64,000 nt of DNA, from contig NZ_JAIOTY010000001.1 of assembly GCF_019931275.1 (NCBI RefSeq), forward strand, positions 1,460,650 through 1,524,649, read 5' to 3'. Of the stretch, positions 54,410 to 64,000 are shown piece by piece; the first letter of the stretch is position 1; each line of letters opens with the position of its first letter. Under the pieces are notes generated by a model. It made no database searches. It was not told where the DNA came from and saw nothing but the letters and a program-made list of their open reading frames with translations. This stretch comes from Nitratidesulfovibrio sp. SRB-5 (GTDB taxonomy: Bacteria; Desulfobacterota; Desulfovibrionia; Desulfovibrionales; Desulfovibrionaceae). The position numbers and the translations under genes are program-made.

Positions 54410-54967
54410 CCATATCCGGTTGTCCGGCATGTTGCGGTAGTGCGCTTGCCGCTCGGGGCGCGTGACAACACGCGGCCCGCACGGCCTGCGGTTCTCGCCC
54501 GGCCTTGCCTACAGGTTGGCCGGTCTGGCTGAACCAGCCGGGCGGAGCGTGCGCGCCCCCATGGTCGGGGACCGGTGCCCGGTGGCGGGCGACGGGTTGC
54601 GGTCGGACGCCACGACCCGGCCCGCTGACTGTCGTGCCCGCGAAGGCCGCAGTGGCGCACGCCCCTTTGGGACGGTGCAGGCGCCGTGCGGATATGTGCG
54701 TTTTCCGATGCTGTTTGTTCGCGCAGGCAACGTGGTTTCCGCCTCGCGTCCCCTCCCGGTGCCGCATTGCCTCTTTTCCGCGCGTTGTCTGCCGTTTGCG
54801 CCGACACGGTCGTGTGTCTGCCGCCTGCCTCTCCCCGCCTCTCCCGCCTCTGACCCGCGGGTGCGCCCCGGAGCCCCACACGCGCCGTGTCCGCCGTATG
54901 AACCTGCATGTCCGGCGTCCGGCACGCTCCATGTCGTGCGCATGCTCTGGCCATGGCCGGGCGCAGA

Positions 54968-55020
54968 CGCAAAACATCCCGTGCGGCCCTTCCGGAAAGG
55001 GACGCACGGGATGTTTTGCG
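54968..55020 (-). terminator. strong hairpin after flgE, likely terminator of the hook operon
   Basis: A 17-bp perfect outer stem (CGCAAAACATCCCGTGC and complement) and an inner 5-bp stem. The arms contain A4 and T4, so it could work from either side; the nearest stop upstream is that of flgE. Confidence 0.75.
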
Positions 55021-55102
55021 GGGACACGCACGGGCGCGCCGCCGCCGACACGGTGCGGACGCGGGTTCGGGCCCGCGTCCGCCGGTCGATCATGATCCGC
55101 CG

Positions 55103-56740
55103 CTAACGCTTCATGTTCACGACGGTTTCAAGCATGGTGTCCGTGGTGGTGATGACCTTGCTGTTGGACTGGAAGCCGCGCTGGGTGGTGATCATCTGCA
55201 CGAACTCGCGGGCAAGGTCCACGTTGGATTGTTCCAGCGAGTTGGAGTTGACGGAACCGTACCCGTTGGCGTTGGCCGGCCCCGCCAGCGCATCGCCCGA
55301 GGCGCGCGTTTCGGAGAACAGGTTGCCCCCTTCGCGCCGCAGGTTGGTGGGGCTGGTGAAGTCGTACAGGGTGATCTGGTACAGGTCCAGGATGACCCCG
55401 TTGGAGTACCGGCCATGCACCACGCCGTCCTGGTCCACGGTGATGTTCTGCAGGAAGCCGAAGGTGTAGCCGTCCTGCTTCTGGAAGATCATGGACGATG
55501 ACCCGCCGTAGCTGGTCATGGCCGTGGATTGCCGCTCGCCCTGCGCGCCCAGCCCGCCAAGGTTGCCGGCGTTGCTGCCGATGGCGGCGGCGCTGGCAGG
55601 GGCGCTGCCCCAGGAGTTGCTGAGGTTGCGCAGGCCGAAGTTCAGCTCCATCAGGTACGGCTCGGCCTCGGTGGGCACCGTGGGCGAGGTGTAGCTGGCG
55701 TTGGCAACGCCCGAGAAGTTGGCCACGAACAGCGGGTAGCCGTTGTTGGAGAAGGTGGTGGGCACCCAGTTGTTCATGTCCTTCAGGTTGCCGGTGGCGC
55801 CGCTGGCAATGGTGAAGGCGGTCATGTCCGTGAGCTGGCCGGAGGTGTCGAAGGTCAGCGTGCCGGTCATCAGGATGCCCGCCGCCGAAGTGCCCGAGAA
55901 GTCCAGGCCGTTGACCGAGCGCAGGTCGTCCGAGGGATTCATGGTGACCATGTATTCCCAGTAGCGCTTGCCGCTGGCTGCGTTGGCCACGGAATCGGTG
56001 GACACCTGGTCGAAGTAGACGGTCAGTTCGTGCGAGGTGCCGCCTTCGTCGTAGACCTTGATGGTGGTCTGGTAGGCAAAGCGGCTGTCGGACAGCGGCG
56101 TGGCGGCCGAGCCGTCCCAGTTGTTGAACACCGAGAAGAACGGGTTGGCGCCGTTGACCGACTTGTCGCCGCCGTCGCGCGCGTCGAGGTTGTGGGCCGA
56201 GGTGATGGTGGACGTGTGCTGCGGCTCGGCCGTGAAGCCGTCGAGCTTGATGTCCTTGGGCGACCCGGCCCCCTTGATCTGCGAGGTGGTGGTGGTCACC
56301 TGCGCGGTGGAGGTGGACAGCGAGGGGCGGGCCTTTTCGATTTCCCAGCCTTGCAGCACGTAGCCGTGCGGATCGACCAGATAGCCGTCGTTGTCGAAGC
56401 GGAAGTTGCCCGCGCGGGTGTAGTACGAGGTTTCCTGTCCCTTGGGCCGCACCTGGAAGAAGCCCTTGCCGCCGATGGCAAGGTCCGTGGCCTCGTTGGT
56501 GGTTTCAAAGGCGCCCTGGCTGAAGTCGCCGAAAATGGCGCCGATGGACACGCCCCGGCCAACCTGGCTCACCCCGGCCGCGCTGTAGACGTCCTGGTTG
56601 ATGAAATCCTGGAAGTCCATGCGCGAGCCCTTGAAGCCCACGGTGTTGACGTTGGCGATGTTGTTGCCGAGAACGTTCATCTTCTCGCCGTGGGCCAGCA
56701 GTCCCGAAACGCCGGTCCACATACTTGCCGTGACACTCAT
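55103..56740 (-). CDS. flgE: flagellar hook protein FlgE
   Basis: Forms the universal joint of the flagellum. The 545-residue product has the N-terminal rod/hook motif (SMWTGVSGLLAHGEKMNVLG, then NNIANVNTVGFKGSRM), a long hook-type insert in the middle with many Thr/Ser/Gly residues, and the C terminus SNSLEQSNVDLAREFVQMIT followed by QRGFQSNSKVIT. ATG 56740 follows CAGGAGGTCGATC; an upstream start eight codons earlier is not supported. Third gene of the fliK-flgD-flgE run. Confidence 0.95.
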   Translation of the reverse strand: MSVTASMWTGVSGLLAHGEKMNVLGNNIANVNTVGFKGSRMDFQDFINQDVYSAAGVSQVGRGVSIGAIFGDFSQGAFETTNEATDLAIGGKGFFQVRPKGQETSYYTRAGNFRFDNDGYLVDPHGYVLQGWEIEKARPSLSTSTAQVTTTTSQIKGAGSPKDIKLDGFTAEPQHTSTITSAHNLDARDGGDKSVNGANPFFSVFNNWDGSAATPLSDSRFAYQTTIKVYDEGGTSHELTVYFDQVSTDSVANAASGKRYWEYMVTMNPSDDLRSVNGLDFSGTSAAGILMTGTLTFDTSGQLTDMTAFTIASGATGNLKDMNNWVPTTFSNNGYPLFVANFSGVANASYTSPTVPTEAEPYLMELNFGLRNLSNSWGSAPASAAAIGSNAGNLGGLGAQGERQSTAMTSYGGSSSMIFQKQDGYTFGFLQNITVDQDGVVHGRYSNGVILDLYQITLYDFTSPTNLRREGGNLFSETRASGDALAGPANANGYGSVNSNSLEQSNVDLAREFVQMITTQRGFQSNSKVITTTDTMLETVVNMKR

Positions 56741-56806
56741 GATCGACCTCCTGTGTCCATGCACCCCCGTGGGGGTGTAGTGTGCGTGCTCTCGTCCCGC
56801 AGGGGG

Positions 56807-57586
56807 TTAGCTGTCGCCTTCCGTGCCGCTGCCGGAATCGTCTCCGGAATTGTCGTCTTCCGTGTCGCTGCCGCCGGTGTTGGTGTTGGGCGCCACGATT
56901 TCGGAGACGTTGCTGAAGGCTATGTGGCGGCCGTCCGCCAGGCTCAGGTAGGGTTCGTCGTCCACCTTGACCACGCCCGACACCTGGCCGGAAACCTGGG
57001 TGGTAATGTACACGGACTTGCCGTCCGTACCTTCGCCGTACATGGCAACCGCGTAGACACCGTCCGGAACTATGGTGCCCTGGTAATCCTTGCCGTCCCA
57101 CTTGTACTGGTAGGTGCCGGGCTGCTTCGCGCCCATCAGTTCCGTGCGCACCAGGTTCATTTGGCTGTCGTAGATGTTGATGTAGCCGTTGTTCACCTGT
57201 TCCTGCGTCGTGAAGTACACCGTGCTGACGGAGTTTACCGTCGCGCCGGTGCTGTCCTTCTGCGAGGTCTTGCTGATCTCGTAGCCGCTGGCGGTCACTT
57301 CCTTGCCGATGTAGCCCACTGCGGCGGACATCTGCTGCTGCTTGGCGCTGGCGTTCAGGTCGGTGATGCCGGTGGAGATGTTGGTGAGCTGTTCAAGGCT
57401 GGTGAACTGCGCCAACTGGGCGACGAATTCCTTGTCGTCCATGGGGTTCAGCGGGTCCTGATGGCTAAGCTGGGCCACCAGCAGATTCAGGAACGCCTGC
57501 TTGTCCAGTTCATCGTTCTTGGTCTTGGCGCCAAGGTAGTTGTTGAACGTCTGCTCGGCCTGACCGAGTACGGGGCTGGCTGCCAT
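56807..57586 (-). CDS. flgD: flagellar hook capping protein FlgD
   Basis: Caps the growing hook and is later replaced. The 259-residue protein has the N-terminal motif [20 protein letters not shown], then [19 protein letters not shown], the FlgD signature, followed by a Tudor/FnIII-like core with [19 protein letters not shown]. The C terminus is an extra acidic tail rich in Asp, Ser, Gly and Thr. The ATG follows TAGGAGGCCACC, with the fliK stop codon lying inside that ribosome-binding site, so fliK and flgD are tightly coupled. Confidence 0.95.
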   Translation of the reverse strand: MAASPVLGQAEQTFNNYLGAKTKNDELDKQAFLNLLVAQLSHQDPLNPMDDKEFVAQLAQFTSLEQLTNISTGITDLNASAKQQQMSAAVGYIGKEVTASGYEISKTSQKDSTGATVNSVSTVYFTTQEQVNNGYINIYDSQMNLVRTELMGAKQPGTYQYKWDGKDYQGTIVPDGVYAVAMYGEGTDGKSVYITTQVSGQVSGVVKVDDEPYLSLADGRHIAFSNVSEIVAPNTNTGGSDTEDDNSGDDSGSGTEGDS

Positions 57587-57595
57587 GGTGGCCTC

Positions 57596-59491
57596 CTATG
57601 CGATGATGTCGAGCCCGGAGGCGGTAAGAGTTGCCGGGCGCCCCGCAGCGGCAGCGGCCATGTCCACGGACTGCGCGCCGGAGGCGTCATCCCCGTCCCG
57701 AAGACGGCGCAGGCGGCGGTAGCGCTCGCGTTCGGCGTTGCGGGTCTGCTGCTCCTGGCTGGCGTTGTGCTGGGCCGCATCCTGCCAGGCCTGCGAGAGC
57801 GAGTTGTCCTGCAACTGGGTCTGCACTTCCAGCCGGTCCACCTTCAGCCCCTGCTGTTCCAGCGCGGTGCGCAGCACGTGCAGCTGGTCGTTGATGGCCT
57901 GCGCGGTCTCGGTGCGGTCGGGGCGGATGGTGGCGTTGACCTCTCCGTTGCGCACGGAAAGGGTCACGGTCACGTTGCCCAGTTCGCCGGGGTCGAGCTT
58001 CATGGTCAGCTGGCGGGTGCCGTCCTGCATGGAGGTGAGGATGCCCCGCTCAAGCTGGGCCGCCGCCTGTTCGGAAAGATAGGGCGTCAGGGCCTGACCC
58101 TGTCGCTGGGCTGCACCCGCCGCGTTGGCAGCGCTGGCCGAAGCGTCGGCCATGCTCTGGGCCGCGCCGCTGAAAGCCGGGCTGATGTCGATCTTGCGCA
58201 GCAGTTCGGCCCACGGGTCGCTGCTGCCGCCGGAAGCGGGCCGACCGTGCTGGTCCTGCTGCCAGGCGGAACCCTTGCCGTCGCCCGACTGCGAAGACTG
58301 GCCGGACTGCTTGTCCAGACCGAAGGCCTGCGCCTGGGCATTGCCCTGCGCCGTCTGTGCCTGCTGGCCGTTGGTGCCCCCGTTGCCATTGTGCGGGGAC
58401 GCGTTCTGCTGCAGGGCGTCGCCCGTCTGGCCAGCCTGGCGACCGGCATGCTCCTGGGTGCCGGCCCCGGTGTGCATCAGGCCCGACTGGCGGGTCTTGC
58501 CCGCATTGGCCGATGCTCCGTCGTGGCGTTCGGCGTCCAGCGCGGGTGCAACGCCGCTGCCGTTGCCCTTGCCGGTGGCGGCTTCGCGGATCAGCACCTT
58601 GCTGCGCTGGGCGGTGCGGTCACCGCGCCGGTCGGCCTGCTCGATGCGCTCGGCGGACTTCTTGGCCGCCTGCAACACCGGGTCGAGCGCGGAGCCAAGG
58701 GCCGAGGCCAGATTGCGGTCAGCCTGTTCGCGCGCGGCCATTTCCTGCCCGGCGGGCACCAGTGCGGACTTCAGCCCGGCGGCGTTGGTGGAAATTTCGG
58801 TCTGCCCGCCGAACAGCGTCTTCATGGCGGCCAGCACTTCGGGCGACAGGCGCAGGCCCTTGGCCATGGCCTCCAGTTCCGCCACGTTGACGTCGATGGC
58901 GTCGCCGTCGGTCTTGCTGCTCAGCTTGCTGCTGACGGCCTTCCACACCGTGTCGGTGTTGCCCGCGTCCATCTGGGCCAGCATGCCGTCCGCTTCTTCG
59001 GGCAGCATGCCGATCTTTTGCAGGAACTGCTTGGCGTCCAGGCGCTGGTTGCCGTTCAGGGCGGTGGTTGCAGTGCCGTCGGCGTTCAGGTTGGCGTAGG
59101 GGCCGTCCTTGCGCAGGGCCGAAATGACCTGGCCCAGCGAATAGTTGCCGGGGGTGGAAGCCATCTGGGTGAGGCGTTCCAGCCGGTCGGGCGAAACGCC
59201 GCTCTTTTCCAGCTGGTTCCGCAGCGCAATGACGTCCTGGTAGGAAAGGCTGATCTGCCCGGGCGCGGTGAGCACGCCGCCGTCCTCGCCCCTGCGCACC
59301 TTGCCCTTGGCTTCCGTGGCCGCATCGGCGGCGGTGCGGAGGGCGGTGGTGCCCGCGCCCGAAAGGGAACGCGGGCTCGCCTTGTCCGCGAGCACGGAAG
59401 CGAAGTCGAGGGTGCTGGCAGTGACCTTGGGGCGCCGCGTCACATCGGACGGTGCCTTTGCGGTCTCGGGGAGAAAGGGAAAAATATGCAT
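57596..59491 (-). CDS. fliK: flagellar hook-length control protein FliK
   Basis: Measures hook length and switches export specificity. The 631-residue product has an N-terminal disordered region, a central Gln/Gly/Ser/Ala-rich region (about 290-430), and a compact C-terminal Flg_hook domain (about 490-580) with LTMKLDPGELGNVTVTLSV and LRTALEQQGLKVDRLEVQ. The length of the middle part is typical of a tape-measure segment. ATG 59491 follows GCAAGGAGCCCCGGC. The open frame upstream of it is noncoding Pro/Ser-rich sequence. Upstream DNA contains G-rich repeats (see 59822-59900). Confidence 0.92.
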   Translation of the reverse strand: MHIFPFLPETAKAPSDVTRRPKVTASTLDFASVLADKASPRSLSGAGTTALRTAADAATEAKGKVRRGEDGGVLTAPGQISLSYQDVIALRNQLEKSGVSPDRLERLTQMASTPGNYSLGQVISALRKDGPYANLNADGTATTALNGNQRLDAKQFLQKIGMLPEEADGMLAQMDAGNTDTVWKAVSSKLSSKTDGDAIDVNVAELEAMAKGLRLSPEVLAAMKTLFGGQTEISTNAAGLKSALVPAGQEMAAREQADRNLASALGSALDPVLQAAKKSAERIEQADRRGDRTAQRSKVLIREAATGKGNGSGVAPALDAERHDGASANAGKTRQSGLMHTGAGTQEHAGRQAGQTGDALQQNASPHNGNGGTNGQQAQTAQGNAQAQAFGLDKQSGQSSQSGDGKGSAWQQDQHGRPASGGSSDPWAELLRKIDISPAFSGAAQSMADASASAANAAGAAQRQGQALTPYLSEQAAAQLERGILTSMQDGTRQLTMKLDPGELGNVTVTLSVRNGEVNATIRPDRTETAQAINDQLHVLRTALEQQGLKVDRLEVQTQLQDNSLSQAWQDAAQHNASQEQQTRNAERERYRRLRRLRDGDDASGAQSVDMAAAAAGRPATLTASGLDIIA

Positions 59492-59821
59492 GCCGGGGCT
59501 CCTTGCAGTCTTGGGATTACAAGGACCGTTCCAAAACTTTACGCGGCATGATTTCAGGTGGTTATGATGTACAAAGAGGGCGTGCCCGGCAAGGGCTGCC
59601 GTACGTGCGCGGCGTGCAGGCCGGGCCCGTTTGCAAATCTTGACCATTCTTGATGGTTGGTGGGCCAGAGAAGGCTGAGGGGGAGAAGCATCAGGACGAG
59701 GGGACGTGGAAGCGGCACCGCTGGCGAAAAGGGTGGCAGGCGGCGTACCGCAGTGGCGCAGCATGCGGCATGGCCCGGCTGGCTCGATTGGCCCGGCTGG
59801 GGCAGCAGGGCGGCGGGGCGG

Positions 59822-59900
59822 CGGGGGAACAGTGGGAACCGTGGGAACAGGGGGGGAACAGGAGGGGAACAGGGGGAACAGTGGAAGCAGAGGGCAGAGA
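59822..59900. repeat. G-rich degenerate repeat with G-quadruplex potential
   Basis: At least six runs of three to seven G separated by AACAG-like spacers of about 4-7 bases lie on the plus strand. Four or more G-runs with loops of seven or fewer fit the G-quadruplex rule. Confidence 0.8.
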
Positions 59901-59960
59901 GAAGGGGAAGAGACGGCAGGGGGATGGTGCGGCACAGGCCCTGTCAGGGGCCGCCACGCC

Positions 59961-60010
59961 CGGCCAGTCCCGGCCAGTCCCGGCGAGTCCCAGCGAGTCC
60001 CAGCGAACCT
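59961..60010. repeat. 10-bp tandem repeat, five units
   Basis: CGGCCAGTCC twice, then CGGCGAGTCC, CAGCGAGTCC and CAGCGAACCT. In reverse complement the core is GACTGGCC, as in the repeat at 2638. Confidence 0.9.
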
Positions 60011-60075
60011 GGCGGGCACCTGCCATCCCCCGCGGGTTTCAGTTCAGGCCGCCGGAGGGGTGGTAACGGGGCGGA

Positions 60076-61641
60076 TCAGGCCGTCAGGGCGGCCAGGGCC
60101 TCTACCAGGGCCAGGGCCTCGGCCCAGGCTGCGGCGGTGGCGTCTGCGTTCTGCACGGACATGTGCAGGTAGCCGGTGAGGGGGCGCAGCATGGGCGGGT
60201 GGCGGTGCCAGAAGTCGGGCGGCAGCATGGCCTGTCCGGCCCCCATGCCGCGCAGGGCATGGGCCAGGTCGCGCCCAAGGCCCGACAGGGCACGGCGCAG
60301 GGCCTCGACCAGATGGGGCGAGGCGGCGGCAAGGTCGGCCCAGGCCCGGCGGGCGGCGGCCTCGCCGTGCAGGCCGAGCCGCCAGGACCAGAATGCCTTC
60401 CAGAACTGGCCGAACAGGCGGCGGGGCACCGCCTGTTCTCCGTTGCCGTTGTGGCCCATGGGAACGAGGTCGAACAGGCCCAGCGCGTCGCGCCCGGTAC
60501 GCAGCAGTTCCAGCCCCGGCAGGCGCAGCCGCGCAAGGCGCGAGGCTGCGGTGGCGGCTTTCGCGCCACTGGCCGACAGGGTGGGGTCGGCATCCTGTTC
60601 GCGCAGCAGCGCAAGCACCAGCGATGCCACCCGAGCGGGGTCGAACCTGTCGCGGCACAGCACGGAAGGCTGGGTGCACCGCCAACAGCCCACGCAGCTG
60701 ATGGTGGCGCGCAGCACGTGATGCCCGGGGGGAAAGGGGGCGGTTTCCCAGGCGTTCACCGGTCCCATGGACAGGTTCAGGGTGGGGGTCTGGGTCCAGG
60801 CGGCCACGTGCATGGGGCCGGTGTCCGGCGTGACCAGCAGGCGCAGCGAACGGGTGAAGGCCACCAGTTCCGGCAGGGTGAAGCGCCCGCACAGGTTCAG
60901 CGCCGGGGTGTTGGCGCGGCGGGCCACGTCGGCCCCCAGCGCCGCCTCTGCCGGACCACCCAGCAGGACTGGCTTCAGCCCGCGCCGCAGCAGGTCGCGG
61001 GCCAGCGCGGCCCAGAACGGGGCGCCGGGGCGTTTTTCCGGCTCGCTGGCCCCCAGGAACAGTCCCACCCGTTGCGGGTCGCGCCCGTGATGTTGCGGGG
61101 CGGGCCAGTCGGTGCCCCGTATGCGACGGTGGGGTACGCAGTCCAGCGCGTTCAGGTCGGCCCAGTGGAACAGGTTGTGCCGGTTGTTGTGCACCAGCGA
61201 GGTCCGGTACAGCTGCCAGCGCCCGTGCACGTAAGTTGTCTGGCCAGTGCCCTTCCCCGTGCCCCCGCTGGCAAGATATGGACCGAAATGCGCATCGGCA
61301 TGCAGTTGCCCGGCCAGTGCGGCGGCCTCTGGCCGGTGGCTGAGGTTGACCACAAGATGGTAGCGGTTCCGGCGCAGCCGTTCCGCCGCGCCGTACGGAA
61401 AGAACACCGCCTCCGGCCCGATGGGCATGAGTCCCTTGAAGAATTTTTCCTCTCCCACCACCCACAGCGGGCGGCGCGGGTGTTCCGCCCGCAGCCACGC
61501 CAGCAGCGGAAACGTCAGCACCAGATCGCCCATGCGCTGCATCTGCAACACCAGAATGGGCGCATCTGCCGCCCCGTCCGCGGGGGCGTTGACGGATGCG
61601 GGCACGGTGGCGGGTGCCGGGGGCGTGAGGGCGGTGGTCAT
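60076..61641 (-). CDS. glycosyltransferase family 9 (heptosyltransferase-like)
   Basis: The 521-residue protein has the ADP-heptose:LPS heptosyltransferase fold: ILVLQMQRMGDLVLTFPLL near residue 28, VGLFLGASEPEKRPG, and LVTPDTGPMHVAAWTQTPT near residue 275. It has an extra C-terminal region of about 130 residues. The acceptor is unknown. Its position between fliK and a CgeB-like glycosyltransferase, downstream of a FapA-like gene, suggests modification of flagellin or a nearby surface glycan. The ATG has a weak ribosome-binding site (the upstream is GGTCAT-like), so the exact start is uncertain. Some Cys residues (CVGCWRC) near 340 are unusual. Confidence 0.9.
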   Translation of the reverse strand: MTTALTPPAPATVPASVNAPADGAADAPILVLQMQRMGDLVLTFPLLAWLRAEHPRRPLWVVGEEKFFKGLMPIGPEAVFFPYGAAERLRRNRYHLVVNLSHRPEAAALAGQLHADAHFGPYLASGGTGKGTGQTTYVHGRWQLYRTSLVHNNRHNLFHWADLNALDCVPHRRIRGTDWPAPQHHGRDPQRVGLFLGASEPEKRPGAPFWAALARDLLRRGLKPVLLGGPAEAALGADVARRANTPALNLCGRFTLPELVAFTRSLRLLVTPDTGPMHVAAWTQTPTLNLSMGPVNAWETAPFPPGHHVLRATISCVGCWRCTQPSVLCRDRFDPARVASLVLALLREQDADPTLSASGAKAATAASRLARLRLPGLELLRTGRDALGLFDLVPMGHNGNGEQAVPRRLFGQFWKAFWSWRLGLHGEAAARRAWADLAAASPHLVEALRRALSGLGRDLAHALRGMGAGQAMLPPDFWHRHPPMLRPLTGYLHMSVQNADATAAAWAEALALVEALAALTA

Positions 61642-61698
61642 GACCGTGGTGCGGGCCTTGGCATGGGGGCCGGTTTGGCGTGGCGTGGCCGGGTGGAG

Positions 61699-64000
<2,302 letters not shown>

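Larger units (their letters stand above)
54380..55102. other. 723-bp gene-free region between flaG and flgE
   Basis: Several open frames overlap on both strands but have no family match and look like chance products of GC-rich DNA. It contains a stem after flaG and a strong hairpin at 54968-55020. Nothing else is recognised. Confidence 0.55.
59492..60075. other. 584-bp intergenic region between the GT9 gene and fliK
   Basis: GC-rich, with two tandem repeats and a G-quadruplex-like tract, no credible gene and no clear promoter for fliK. Confidence 0.55.

Noticed and set aside
54462-55106. Overlapping open frames in the flaG-flgE gap
   Set aside because: Long frames exist on both strands at once with Arg/Pro/Ala-rich products, typical of noncoding GC-rich DNA.
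55529-59551. 1340-codon open frame on the plus strand
   Set aside because: It lies opposite flgE, flgD and fliK, is full of His/Gly/Val/Arg, has no family signature and is explained by antisense of GC-rich genes.

Overview
The window reads as a chromosomal stretch from a GC-rich (mostly well above 60% G+C), motile, anaerobic deltaproteobacterium, most likely of the Desulfovibrio/Nitratidesulfovibrio type. This is inferred from several radical-SAM proteins, a split two-subunit glycine decarboxylase, a two-component pair with a sigma-54 activator, a flagellin with a sigma-54-type promoter, a hook operon, and many small proteins with no recognisable family. No rRNA, tRNA, CRISPR array or intact insertion sequence was seen. 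Nearly all genes are chromosomal housekeeping or signalling genes. One low-GC patch near 35-36.8 kb looks acquired.

Layout. 0-9.7 kb: 5' part of an AmrS-type radical-SAM gene, a small exported protein, purM, a second radical-SAM protein, two membrane-anchored coiled-coil proteins, a CgeB-like glycosyltransferase, thiC and a 2-hydroxyacid dehydrogenase. 9.8-18.7 kb: a periplasmic substrate-binding protein gene overlapping a membrane GGDEF-EAL gene, then a large AsmA-like gene. 19-23.5 kb: a four-gene operon with a histidine kinase, a 35-codon truncated copy of the receiver start, the full NtrC-type regulator and a lipoprotein; a palindrome and a near-sigma-54 promoter lie upstream. 23.8-27.6 kb: an orphan Hpt protein, ferredoxin, 2-Cys peroxiredoxin, a secreted Lys/Ala-rich protein and a VWA-OmpA protein. 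27.7-33 kb: lpdA, gcvPB, gcvPA and gcvH (no gcvT here), then a stand-alone receiver. 33.2-38.9 kb: pgm, the AT-rich island with a membrane/PH-like gene and a RhuM pseudogene, ychF and a LysE-type exporter.

39-52.7 kb: an intergenic region carrying two copies of a structured palindrome, an M16 peptidase, an Hpt-STAS protein, a large radical-SAM/DUF2344 protein, an Sm-like protein, an MFS transporter, a DRTGG/P-loop protein and rnc. 52.8-64 kb: flagellar region with flagellin, flaG, flgE, flgD, fliK, a GT9 glycosyltransferase, a second CgeB-like glycosyltransferase and the C-terminal part of a FapA-like protein at the edge.

The main themes are signal transduction (c-di-GMP, two phosphotransfer proteins, a sigma-54 two-component system), flagellar export/hook assembly with probable glycosylation, and C1/glycine metabolism. 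Intergenic and linker DNA holds many short GC-rich tandem repeats (9-19 bp units), and most transcription units end in clear stem-loop terminators. Where a start inside a longer open frame was chosen, the ribosome-binding site or signal peptide that decided it is given in the entry.
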